Shown here piece after piece: positions 8,767-15,623 of a stretch of 64,000 nt of DNA. Position 1 is the first letter of the stretch. The number at the start of each line of letters is the position of its first letter. The notes below the pieces were generated by a model. It made no database searches. It was not told where the DNA came from and saw nothing but the letters and a program-made list of their open reading frames with translations. Source of the stretch: Clostridiales bacterium (GTDB lineage Bacteria > Bacillota > Clostridia > Christensenellales > Borkfalkiaceae); contig SVII01000005.1 in NCBI GenBank assembly GCA_015069605.1, forward strand, positions 1-64,000, in the 5' to 3' direction. Both the position numbers and the translations under genes were made by a program.

Positions 8767-8832
8767 ATTCGTTTCAACACGGACATGGGTGCTTGATTTT
8801 TATCGATTTCCACCTAAAAACGCAAAAAAAAG

Positions 8833-8862
8833 CCCTTTCGGCATAACGCCCGAAAGGGTTTC
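8833..8862. terminator. Bidirectional terminator
   Basis: CCCTTTCGG pairs with CCGAAAGGG. The minus strand has the better U run (CTTTTTTTGCG). It separates the exonuclease gene from the convergent HAD gene. Confidence 0.8.
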
Positions 8863-8884
8863 ATTTTGGCTATTATACAGTTTT

Positions 8885-9385
8885 TCAAAGCACGTTTACA
8901 ATTTCATCAAAACGGCGCAAAATCAAAAGGTCGGGGTATCGTTGTAAAACTTCGATTTTCTCCTTTTCACCATATCCCGTCAACACCAAAGCGGCCTGCG
9001 CCCCGACGTTCTTCGCGCATTGAACGTCGCTGAGTCGATCTCCTACAACAAGACATTCGCTTAAAGGAATATTTAATTCTTTTGCGGCAGCGATCAACAA
9101 CCCGCTTTTTGGCTTTCTGCAATCGCATTGATCGGGGGTGTCATGCGGACAAATTTTCCACACGTTCACGCCGTAGGAAAGGAACTCTTTTTCAAAATCA
9201 TAGCCCACAGCGGTGCCGCGCGCAATACTCGATTGATTGGTAATAATCCCGACCCTGTACCCATTATTTTGCAATTTTTTAAAGATTTTTTGAATGTCGC
9301 AAAACGGTGAAAATGTTTCAGGGAAACGCTTATCGCCAAGCGCTCCCAACGTCCCGTCACGGTCAAATAAAATACAACGTATCAA
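8885..9385 (-). CDS. HAD-IIIA phosphatase (GmhB-like)
   Basis: A HAD-superfamily phosphatase of about 166 residues. Motif I is FDRDGTL, motif II ITNQSS, the lysine is in CDCRKPKSG and motif IV is VVGDRLSDV. The CPHDTPDQCDC cluster matches the zinc-binding loop of D-glycero-D-manno-heptose 1,7-bisphosphate phosphatase (GmhB) and histidinol-phosphatase relatives. No heptose genes are nearby, so the substrate is open. Start choice: TTG at 9385 has GAGGCG upstream, while ATG at 9397 and the track's TTG at 9430 have none; the family's usual N-terminus fits 9385. Confidence 0.82.
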   Translation of the reverse strand: MIRCILFDRDGTLGALGDKRFPETFSPFCDIQKIFKKLQNNGYRVGIITNQSSIARGTAVGYDFEKEFLSYGVNVWKICPHDTPDQCDCRKPKSGLLIAAAKELNIPLSECLVVGDRLSDVQCAKNVGAQAALVLTGYGEKEKIEVLQRYPDLLILRRFDEIVNVL

Positions 9386-9587
9386 ATGTCGCCTCATAAG
9401 TAATGTTTTGTTTTTAATGCCGTCACTCAAATGTTAACGAGTGATTTTATTATACAATAAATAGAATGGAAAGTCAATAAAGTGGACGATAATTTAGAGA
9501 ATAGAACAATGTCGCCCTTGTCGGTGGCGATGTTAAAAAACGAAAGAGATTAATTATTGTGAGCGATATAAAAAAACTTTTGCTATA

Positions 9588-9616
9588 TTGCTTTTTTGTA
9601 AAAAATGTGCTATACT
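9588..9616 (+). promoter_or_regulatory. Promoter of the thioredoxin-reductase-like gene
   Basis: TTGCTT and TATACT are 17 bp apart, ending 20 bases before the ATG at 9637, which follows GAAAGGAG. Confidence 0.65.
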
Positions 9617-9636
9617 AAAAGAAAGGAGAAAAAGTT

Positions 9637-10503
9637 ATGTTGGATTGTGTGATTGTAGGCAGCGGCGTAGCAGGTATTTCCGCGGCGCTGACGTTGCAGG
9701 CAAATGGAAAAAGTTTTTTATTATTTGGAACTCCGTCGCTCAGCGAAAAGATAGAAAAAGCAGAGTTGATCCGCAATTATCCAGGGCTTTCGCAGGTGTC
9801 TGGTAAGGAGTTTTGCGCGGCGCTTCAAAAGCAATTACAGGACGCGAAAATTGAAATAAAAAACGAAAAGGTGGCAGGCGTGTATGCGTTGAACGACAAA
9901 TTCACCCTTTTAACGCAAGAGGGAAACACATACGAAAGCAGAACAGTCATTCTTGCTTGCGGCGTGGAATCCATCAAACAAATCGAGGGGGAAACGGAGT
10001 TTGTCGGGCGTGGAGTCAGCTATTGCGCCACTTGCGATGGATTTTTGTATAAAGGCAAGACGATAGCCGTGGTTTGTACGACCAAACGCTTGGAACATGA
10101 AATCGAGCACCTTGCGTCCTTTGCTGAAAAAGTGTATTTGATTCCGATGTATAAAGACGTTGCTGTCGATTATAAAAACGTAACGATTATTAAAAAAATG
10201 CCGATCAAAATTGACGGACAAGCACGAGTGGAAAAACTTGCATTCACTGCTCCTCCTGCGCCCGATATTCCCGCGGAATTGCCTGTTCACGGCGTATTTA
10301 TGCTCCGTGACAGTGTATCGCCTTCCGTTCTTATGGGCGGCTTGGAAACGAAAGAGGGGCACGTTGTCATTCAACGCGATACATCCACCAACATAAAAGG
10401 TTGTTTTGCCGCAGGCGATTGTACAGGTAGGCCTTATCAATACGCCAAAGCTGTGGGGGAGGGGAATGTGGCGGCGCACAGTGTCACTCTTTATTTGAGA
10501 TAA
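9637..10503 (+). CDS. Thioredoxin-reductase-like flavoprotein lacking an evident NADPH motif
   Basis: A 288-residue FAD protein of the thioredoxin-reductase fold. The FAD dinucleotide motif is VGSGVAGIS (7-15), the redox-active disulfide is CATC at 130-133 and the second FAD motif is GCFAAGDCTG near the C-terminus. In NADPH-dependent enzymes a GxGxxA/G motif follows the disulfide domain; here the same place reads IAVVCTTKRLEHEIEH, with no glycine motif. Clostridia are known to have ferredoxin-linked flavin thioredoxin reductases (FFTR) that lost pyridine-nucleotide binding, and this protein may belong with them. That assignment is inference. No thioredoxin or ferredoxin gene is adjacent; DinB follows. 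Confidence 0.82.
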   Translation: MLDCVIVGSGVAGISAALTLQANGKSFLLFGTPSLSEKIEKAELIRNYPGLSQVSGKEFCAALQKQLQDAKIEIKNEKVAGVYALNDKFTLLTQEGNTYESRTVILACGVESIKQIEGETEFVGRGVSYCATCDGFLYKGKTIAVVCTTKRLEHEIEHLASFAEKVYLIPMYKDVAVDYKNVTIIKKMPIKIDGQARVEKLAFTAPPAPDIPAELPVHGVFMLRDSVSPSVLMGGLETKEGHVVIQRDTSTNIKGCFAAGDCTGRPYQYAKAVGEGNVAAHSVTLYLR

Positions 10504-10506
10504 AAC

Positions 10507-10520
10507 GACGTATATACGTC
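10507..10520. promoter_or_regulatory. Perfect 14-bp palindrome upstream of dinB
   Basis: GACGTATATACGTC is a perfect dyad in the 69-base gap before dinB, followed by a second dyad TTCGTT-N8-AACGAA at 10528-10547. They could be operator sites, but neither matches the usual Gram-positive LexA box CGAAC-N4-GTTYG. Confidence 0.35.
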
Positions 10521-10572
10521 ACATTTCTTCGTTGTAAGTGTAACGAATACAAAAATCACAAAGGAGGCAATC

Positions 10573-11862
10573 ATGGAAAAAAGAGAAAGAGTTATTCTAC
10601 ATTCCGATTTAAACAATTTTTTTGCCTCTGTGGAAGTGGTGTTGAACCCTGAACTTAAAGGCAAACCCATTGCGGTATGTGGCGATCCAAAAGAAAGACA
10701 TGGCATCGTACTCGCCAAAAGTGAAGAAGCGAAAAAATTTGGAATAAAAACCGCGGAAACGGTGTATTCAGCTTTGCGTAAATGCCCTGAATTGGTGCTT
10801 GTTGGTTCGCATTTTCACGAATATAAACGGTATTCGGGGCTTGTACGGCAAATTTATGAACGCTATACGGAAAAAATCGAGGAATGCAGCATTGACGAAT
10901 GCGCGTTGGATATGACGGAGAGTACGCAACTTTTTGGCTCTGGCGCGGAGATTGCAGAAAAAATCCGTCAACAAGTCAAGGAAGAACTCGGCGTGACGGT
11001 GTCCGTGGGTGTTAGTTTCAACAAAGCCTTTGCCAAACTTGCCTCGGAACTTAAAAAACCCGATGCTGTGACGGTAATTACCAAAGAGAATTACAAAAGG
11101 GTGGTGCATCCTTTGCCCGTTAGCGAGTTGATGTTTGTGGGGAAATCGACGGAAGAAACATTGCATAAGATTGGGATATATACAATCGGGGATTTAGCGA
11201 ACGCCGACGAGGAGCTTATCAATCGAAAATTAGGCAAACGAGGTAGGCAGTTACACATTTACGCTTGCGGTGAGGATGAAGAGCCCGTCAAATGGCAAAA
11301 GACGAAAGAGGATTTGAAATCGATTGGGAACTCGACAACGCTCCCCAAAGATATCACCGATCGTGAGGAGATCAAACGCTGGTTTTATGCGTTGGCGGAA
11401 AGCGTCACAGCACGGCAACGCGATGCCGACGTGGGACGAGCGAATACCGTACATATCGTGATTCGAAACGATCAATTCCAAGATTTTACGTGGCAAACGA
11501 AAATTTTTCCCACCGCGCTTTGCGGGGACATAGCAAAAACCGCCTATGATTTGTTTTGTCAACACGCTCCGTATGGAATCAAAGTACGGATGTTGGGGAT
11601 TACGGTGTCGGGGTTTGATTATCATATCGAACAGTTGACGTTGGATGCGGCATTGGAGGGTGGAGAATCTAAATACGAAAAGAAGGAGCGCGCGGAAAAT
11701 GCAGTGGCGAAGATTCGCGAGAAATACGGATACGCAAAATTACAACGCGGAATCGTTTTGGAGGATGAAAAATTAAACGGGTTGGATATTCGTGGTAAAA
11801 AAGAAGATACGTCCGTAAAGGAAAAAACTGCCAAAACAAAAGATGATTTCAAAATGGAATAA
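10573..11862 (+). CDS. dinB: DNA polymerase IV (Y family)
   Basis: Translesion DNA polymerase of 429 residues. The N-terminal metal site is in LHSDLNNFFASVE and the catalytic acidic pair in ECSIDECALDMT. The TVSVGVSFNKAFAKLAS block and the helix-hairpin-helix region near TIGDLANAD follow. The little-finger domain runs from about 240 to 370. The C-terminus carries about 35 extra charged residues (KEDTSVKEKTAKTKDD). The steric-gate position is Phe (NNFF). GGAGGC precedes the ATG. It is monocistronic or joined to the flavoprotein upstream, and ends at a terminator. Confidence 0.93.
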   Translation: MEKRERVILHSDLNNFFASVEVVLNPELKGKPIAVCGDPKERHGIVLAKSEEAKKFGIKTAETVYSALRKCPELVLVGSHFHEYKRYSGLVRQIYERYTEKIEECSIDECALDMTESTQLFGSGAEIAEKIRQQVKEELGVTVSVGVSFNKAFAKLASELKKPDAVTVITKENYKRVVHPLPVSELMFVGKSTEETLHKIGIYTIGDLANADEELINRKLGKRGRQLHIYACGEDEEPVKWQKTKEDLKSIGNSTTLPKDITDREEIKRWFYALAESVTARQRDADVGRANTVHIVIRNDQFQDFTWQTKIFPTALCGDIAKTAYDLFCQHAPYGIKVRMLGITVSGFDYHIEQLTLDAALEGGESKYEKKERAENAVAKIREKYGYAKLQRGIVLEDEKLNGLDIRGKKEDTSVKEKTAKTKDDFKME

Positions 11863-11872
11863 AAAATATAAA

Positions 11873-11907
11873 TCCGCTGATACTGTTTCTATCGGCGGAA
11901 GTTTTTT
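11873..11907 (+). terminator. dinB terminator
   Basis: TCCGCTGATA pairs with TATCGGCGGA (one G-U), then GTTTTTT. Confidence 0.8.
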
Positions 11908-11926
11908 CGCTTATAAATAGAAAGAG

Positions 11927-11959
11927 GGGTTACCGAAAAACGCTTGTTTTCGATAACCC
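11927..11959. terminator. Long hairpin between dinB and SRP RNA
   Basis: GGGTTACCGAAAAA and TTTTCGATAACCC form a 12-13 bp stem with a short loop. It lies just beyond the 3' end of the minus-strand SRP RNA and may be a backup terminator for it. Confidence 0.5.
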
Positions 11960-11974
11960 TTCGTGCTTTTGAAA

Positions 11975-12251
11975 AATAAAAACTGCGCGATCCTTTTTCG
12001 CCGTGATCTACCGAAGTGGAAACGCCGTAGGTGACTCCTGTAAAGCTACCTCATGGCACACGCAAAAATCCGCTTAGAGCTGCTACATTCCTGTCCTGAC
12101 ACGGTTCACGGCATTACGTTGCATAAGACCTTACGATCAACATTCCTTGCGACGCGCAAACCTCCCATAAACCACGTCTAGAAAGGCGTTCAGCCCTGCT
12201 ATAGCGGATTGCAGGTTCAGGGTGCCGCTAGCTCCCCACCTACGCGCAGCC
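11975..12251 (-). ncRNA. ffs: Signal recognition particle RNA, large (Alu-domain) type
   Basis: The minus strand from 12251 reads GGCTGCGCG, then GGTGGGGAGCTAGCGG and CCTGCAATCCGCTATAGCAGGG, which are hallmarks of the Alu domain of Gram-positive SRP RNA. The S domain is present as GTCAGGACAGGAATGTAGCAG: AGG / AGCAG internal loop, ACA-UGU stem and GGAA tetraloop. The ends pair (CTGCGCG with CGCGCAG at 11983-11989) and a TTTTTATTTTT tail follows. Length is about 270 nt, as expected for the Bacillus-type RNA, which works with Ffh in targeting proteins to the membrane. No tRNA or rRNA alternative fits. Confidence 0.93.
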
Positions 12252-12256
12252 TTTAT

Positions 12257-12285
12257 ATTATACATCATTTTTTCTAAGAAAGCAA
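12257..12285 (-). promoter_or_regulatory. SRP RNA promoter
   Basis: On the minus strand TTGCTT and TATAAT are 17 bp apart, and the RNA's first G (12251) lies about 6 bases after the -10 box. Confidence 0.8.
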
Positions 12286-12367
12286 CCGTTTTTACGCTAC
12301 ATTTTTAGTATGTGCGCGGCAAGAATGGCAACTTTTGTCAAAAAATTGCGACGTTGCGGCGAATACG

Positions 12368-12396
12368 TTGACAATTTTTATAAAGTGGAGTATAAT
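12368..12396 (+). promoter_or_regulatory. Consensus sigma-A promoter of the Mrp gene
   Basis: Perfect TTGACA and TATAAT with a 17-bp spacer. It lies inside the ORF-track frame that starts at 12310 and so argues for the later start at 12427. Confidence 0.85.
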
Positions 12397-12426
12397 AAAC
12401 GTTGTAAAAATAAGGAGATGAAAATT

Positions 12427-13269
12427 ATGTCTGAAAATTGTACGCATGATTGTTCTAGTTGCAGTCAAAACTGCTCTTCGAGAAAAAAAGAAAGTTTCTT
12501 AAAAGAACCCCACAAAGATTCGTCGATTAAAAAAGTCATCGGTGTTGTCAGTGGTAAAGGCGGCGTCGGGAAATCTTTAACCACCGCGCTCTTGGCGTCT
12601 ATTGCGCAAAAGCAAGGAAAATCGGTAGGTATTATGGACGCCGATATTACGGGTCCGTCTATTCCCAAAATGTTTGGGGTTAGCGAACGTGCGACGGGGG
12701 ATGAAAACGGCATCAACACTGTGCTTTCGCCTTCGGGGATGCAAATGATGTCTATGAACCTTTTATTAGACGACGAAACTTCGCCTGTCATTTGGCGTGG
12801 TATGGTCATTTCGGGTACGGTAATGCAGTTTTGGACGGACGTTATTTGGAAAGACCTCGATTTATTGTTCATTGATATGCCCCCTGGAACGGGTGACGTA
12901 CCTTTGACGGTATTCCAAAGCATTCCCATCGCAGGGATCGTGATTGTTACCACCCCTCAAGACCTTGTAAAAATGGTTGTGGAAAAAGCGGTGAACATGG
13001 CACGTATTATGAATATTCCCGTGCTTGGTTTGGTCGAAAATATGAGTTATCTCACTTGCCCCGATTGCGGTAAAAAGATCGAAGTATTCGGTGCAAGCAA
13101 AGCCAAGGCAATCGCTGCGGAATATGGTATTCCCTCTATTGCGCAAATGCCTTTGGATGCGCGCATTTCCACGCTTGCGGACAATGGTCGTATCGAGGAT
13201 TACGAAACGGAGGCGCTTGGGGATATTTTAACGCAAATTGAAAACGCGCAAGCAAAATCAGTAGAATAA
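12427..13269 (+). CDS. Mrp/Nbp35 family Fe-S cluster carrier ATPase
   Basis: A 280-residue cytosolic P-loop ATPase of the ApbC/Mrp/Nbp35 family, which carries and delivers Fe-S clusters. The N-terminus is cysteine-rich (Cys5, 9, 12, 16: C-x3-C-x2-C-x3-C), as in Nbp35-type carriers. The deviant Walker A is GKGGVGKS, the switch region is DADITGPS, and MPPGTGD and the C-terminal CPDCG pair (bridging cluster ligands) follow. Start: ATG 12427 with AAGGAG 9 bases upstream. The track's 12310 start is upstream of the consensus promoter and adds a sequence with no family similarity. Confidence 0.92.
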   Translation: MSENCTHDCSSCSQNCSSRKKESFLKEPHKDSSIKKVIGVVSGKGGVGKSLTTALLASIAQKQGKSVGIMDADITGPSIPKMFGVSERATGDENGINTVLSPSGMQMMSMNLLLDDETSPVIWRGMVISGTVMQFWTDVIWKDLDLLFIDMPPGTGDVPLTVFQSIPIAGIVIVTTPQDLVKMVVEKAVNMARIMNIPVLGLVENMSYLTCPDCGKKIEVFGASKAKAIAAEYGIPSIAQMPLDARISTLADNGRIEDYETEALGDILTQIENAQAKSVE

Positions 13270-13302
13270 TTCAATAATTTTTCACAAAGGATTAAACAAA
13301 TA

Positions 13303-14301
13303 ATGGGATATAAGGCGGAGAAAGATAGGATTGAGGGACAACTGAAGATTCTAAAACGCATCATGCTGGGCGTCGCGACGGGCGCGCTCGTCGGATTGTG
13401 CGTATTTTCCGCTTGTGTTCCTGCAAATACGTGGAAATATCGCGTTGGGAAACCAAAGATAGCCTCGCGAGTGGAGAAAGAACTTCGTATCCATTTTATT
13501 GACGTGGGACAAGGCGATGCAACGATTGTGGAATTGCCCGACGGGAGGGTGCTTTTGATTGACGGCGGCGACGGTTCGGCGGATGCGAATAAGGCGTTGC
13601 TGCGGTACATGTATGCGTTGAAGCTTAAAACGGTGGATTATTTGGTGGTCACGCACGCCGATTCCGACCATTGTGGCGGTTTAGATGAAGTCATGAAAAA
13701 TTTCGACGTCAAACGCGCGTATATTCCCGCAACGGAAACCACAGTCAACATTGAATATGCGGAATTTTACTCTGCGCTGATGAAAGAGGATTGCGATTGG
13801 ACGTATGTTTCTAGAAAGATAGACTTATCGTCTAAAAACGATGCTGCGCCGTACGTATTAACGGCGTTATATCCCTATTCTGATGAAGAGATTACCGAAG
13901 AAGAAAGCAACGATGCTTCGGCGGTGCTTTGGCTGGATTATTGCGGCGTTAGTGCATTGTTTATGGGTGACGCGCCCACTGCGGTGGAAGAAACATTGTT
14001 GCGTGAAGACAAGGTAGAGGCTTTTGCCGACCGCAGTGTTCATTTAAAAGAAACAGAAATTTTGAAAGTAGCGCATCACGGCAGCGCGGATTCGACGAGT
14101 AAAGAATTTCTCGATTATTTAAATATTGAAACAGCGGTAATTTCCTGTGGGGAGAACAACGTTTACGGCCATCCCACACAAACGGTTTGTAAAAATCTCC
14201 AAGATGCAGAGGTGGAAACCTATCGCACGGATTTAGATGGCAGCGTGATGATTACCGTTACAGAGGATGGGAAATATACGATAGAAAATATGGGCAAATG
14301 A
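13303..14301 (+). CDS. ComEC/Rec2-like MBL-fold hydrolase, membrane- or lipid-anchored
   Basis: A 332-residue protein. A hydrophobic segment at about 20-38 ends in FSAC, which could be a lipobox or the end of a membrane anchor. The rest is a metallo-beta-lactamase domain: FIDVGQGDATIV, the metal motif THADSDHCGG, FMGDAP, AHHGSADS and GHP. This architecture matches stand-alone homologues of the ComEC C-terminal nuclease-like domain. The polytopic channel part of ComEC is absent, so DNA uptake is not implied. The domain would lie outside the membrane. It follows Mrp by 33 bases and ends at a strong terminator. Confidence 0.85.
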   Translation: MGYKAEKDRIEGQLKILKRIMLGVATGALVGLCVFSACVPANTWKYRVGKPKIASRVEKELRIHFIDVGQGDATIVELPDGRVLLIDGGDGSADANKALLRYMYALKLKTVDYLVVTHADSDHCGGLDEVMKNFDVKRAYIPATETTVNIEYAEFYSALMKEDCDWTYVSRKIDLSSKNDAAPYVLTALYPYSDEEITEEESNDASAVLWLDYCGVSALFMGDAPTAVEETLLREDKVEAFADRSVHLKETEILKVAHHGSADSTSKEFLDYLNIETAVISCGENNVYGHPTQTVCKNLQDAEVETYRTDLDGSVMITVTEDGKYTIENMGK

Positions 14302-14352
14302 GCAAGAATGCATAGGTATGTATGCGTTGAACTGCAAAAGAACGAAAAAATG

Positions 14353-14384
14353 GGCGGCTGAAAAACAGCCGCCTGCAATTTTTT
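14353..14384 (+). terminator. Terminator after the MBL-fold gene
   Basis: GGCGGCTG-AAAAA-CAGCCGCC is a perfect 8-bp stem followed by a TTTTTT run at 14379. It separates convergent genes. Confidence 0.85.
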
Positions 14385-14392
14385 ATAAAAGG

Positions 14393-15376
14393 TTAAAGAT
14401 TGATGAAATGTTTATCGGAAACGACGTGTTGTTTAAAATTTCCGTACACTTCGTTGACTTTACAAGAATAGGAGAAGGTCGCGCCTTGCGTTTTCAAGAG
14501 TTTCAAAAACTCTCCGATTTGACGTTTGCGTACAATACAAATCAGCAAGGATTTATCTGAATGCGTGTACATACCTTCTGCGTGTAAAAGGGTTACGCCG
14601 CGATGTAATTTAGACATCAGCGCTGTGGCGAGTTCTTCGGGTTTATCTGTGATGATTTCAAACTTATAACCGCTACGCAAACCTTGCAACATATAATCGA
14701 CCACAAGGTCGGAAATGAAAATGTTTAAAAGGGTGGAAATTACGGCATTGATCCCCGAACCTTGCACGAAAAAGGCAAGGACAACGACGGAAGAATCTAA
14801 CGCAAATGCAAGCCATGCGATATTTTTTTCCGGTTTAAAATGTTTGATGAGCGCCGAAATCGCATACGTGCCACCTGACGCGCCAAATCTACGGAGCATC
14901 AAGGAAAAGCCCAAACCCGAAATCACACCCACGCCGATGGAAGCAAACACAACGTTGTTGCCGTCCACAAACAAGGGATCAGTTACATATGCCGCGTAGT
15001 ATTGCAAACCAAATTCCGCGTTGAAATATTTAAATAGCATCAACAATCCCGATTGAAAGAGGAGATACAAAATCAAGATTCCGCCTGTTTTACGGTTGGT
15101 GAAGATTGCCACGCAAATAAAGATGGGCAGGTTAAACGCGAACATCAAAATACTCATATTCGTCGTGACTTCCCCAATGCCTGCGGCGGATAACCACGAA
15201 CCGATGATGGAAGCAAAACCGGTAACGCCGCCTGGTGCGAAGTGGTTATAGTTAGAAAAATAATACAAAGATCCAGCAACCAAAAGCGCGGCGATAAAAC
15301 AAATCAACAAATCGCAAGCGATTGTTTTTAAAGATCGTTCTTTTAATTTTTGTTGTTCGGTAGGTTGGTCAGCCAT
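14393..15376 (-). CDS. YitT family membrane protein (second copy)
   Basis: A 327-residue homologue of the protein at 1747. It has five or more hydrophobic segments, the characteristic loop RRFGASGGTYAISALI, and a C-terminal DUF2179 domain (YKFEIITDKPEELATAL..). A polar N-terminus of about 20 residues precedes the first membrane span. I chose the start at 15376 because GGAG lies 8 bases upstream of that ATG, while the track start at 15397 has no ribosome-binding site. Substrate unknown. The sequence differs widely from the first copy, so this is an old duplication. Confidence 0.88.
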   Translation of the reverse strand: MADQPTEQQKLKERSLKTIACDLLICFIAALLVAGSLYYFSNYNHFAPGGVTGFASIIGSWLSAAGIGEVTTNMSILMFAFNLPIFICVAIFTNRKTGGILILYLLFQSGLLMLFKYFNAEFGLQYYAAYVTDPLFVDGNNVVFASIGVGVISGLGFSLMLRRFGASGGTYAISALIKHFKPEKNIAWLAFALDSSVVVLAFFVQGSGINAVISTLLNIFISDLVVDYMLQGLRSGYKFEIITDKPEELATALMSKLHRGVTLLHAEGMYTHSDKSLLICIVRKRQIGEFLKLLKTQGATFSYSCKVNEVYGNFKQHVVSDKHFINL

Positions 15377-15543
15377 AGTGTCTGCTCCGTCCTTCATTCG
15401 TTAATATATATATGATAATACTTTTTTGTTGGAAAAACAAGCGTATTTTAGTTGAGAAAATAAAAAAAACGGAAATTTGGAAGAAAAAAGCGTTTTGATT
15501 GTTTTTTTTCTTTTGTCAAACACAGAATTTCACCTCATTTTCA

Positions 15544-15572
15544 TTGTATTATATTGAAAAATTTGCTATAAT
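15544..15572 (+). promoter_or_regulatory. Promoter of the ECF transporter genes
   Basis: TTGTAT and TATAAT are separated by 17 bp, about 50 bases before the ATG at 15624. Confidence 0.65.
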
Positions 15573-15623
15573 AATGGTAATTAAGATCGGTTAGTATGCC
15601 TATTTGGAGAAAAGAAAGGATTT

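Noticed and set aside
12310-12426. N-terminal extension of the Mrp protein
   Set aside because: A consensus promoter lies inside it and the real ribosome-binding site precedes 12427.
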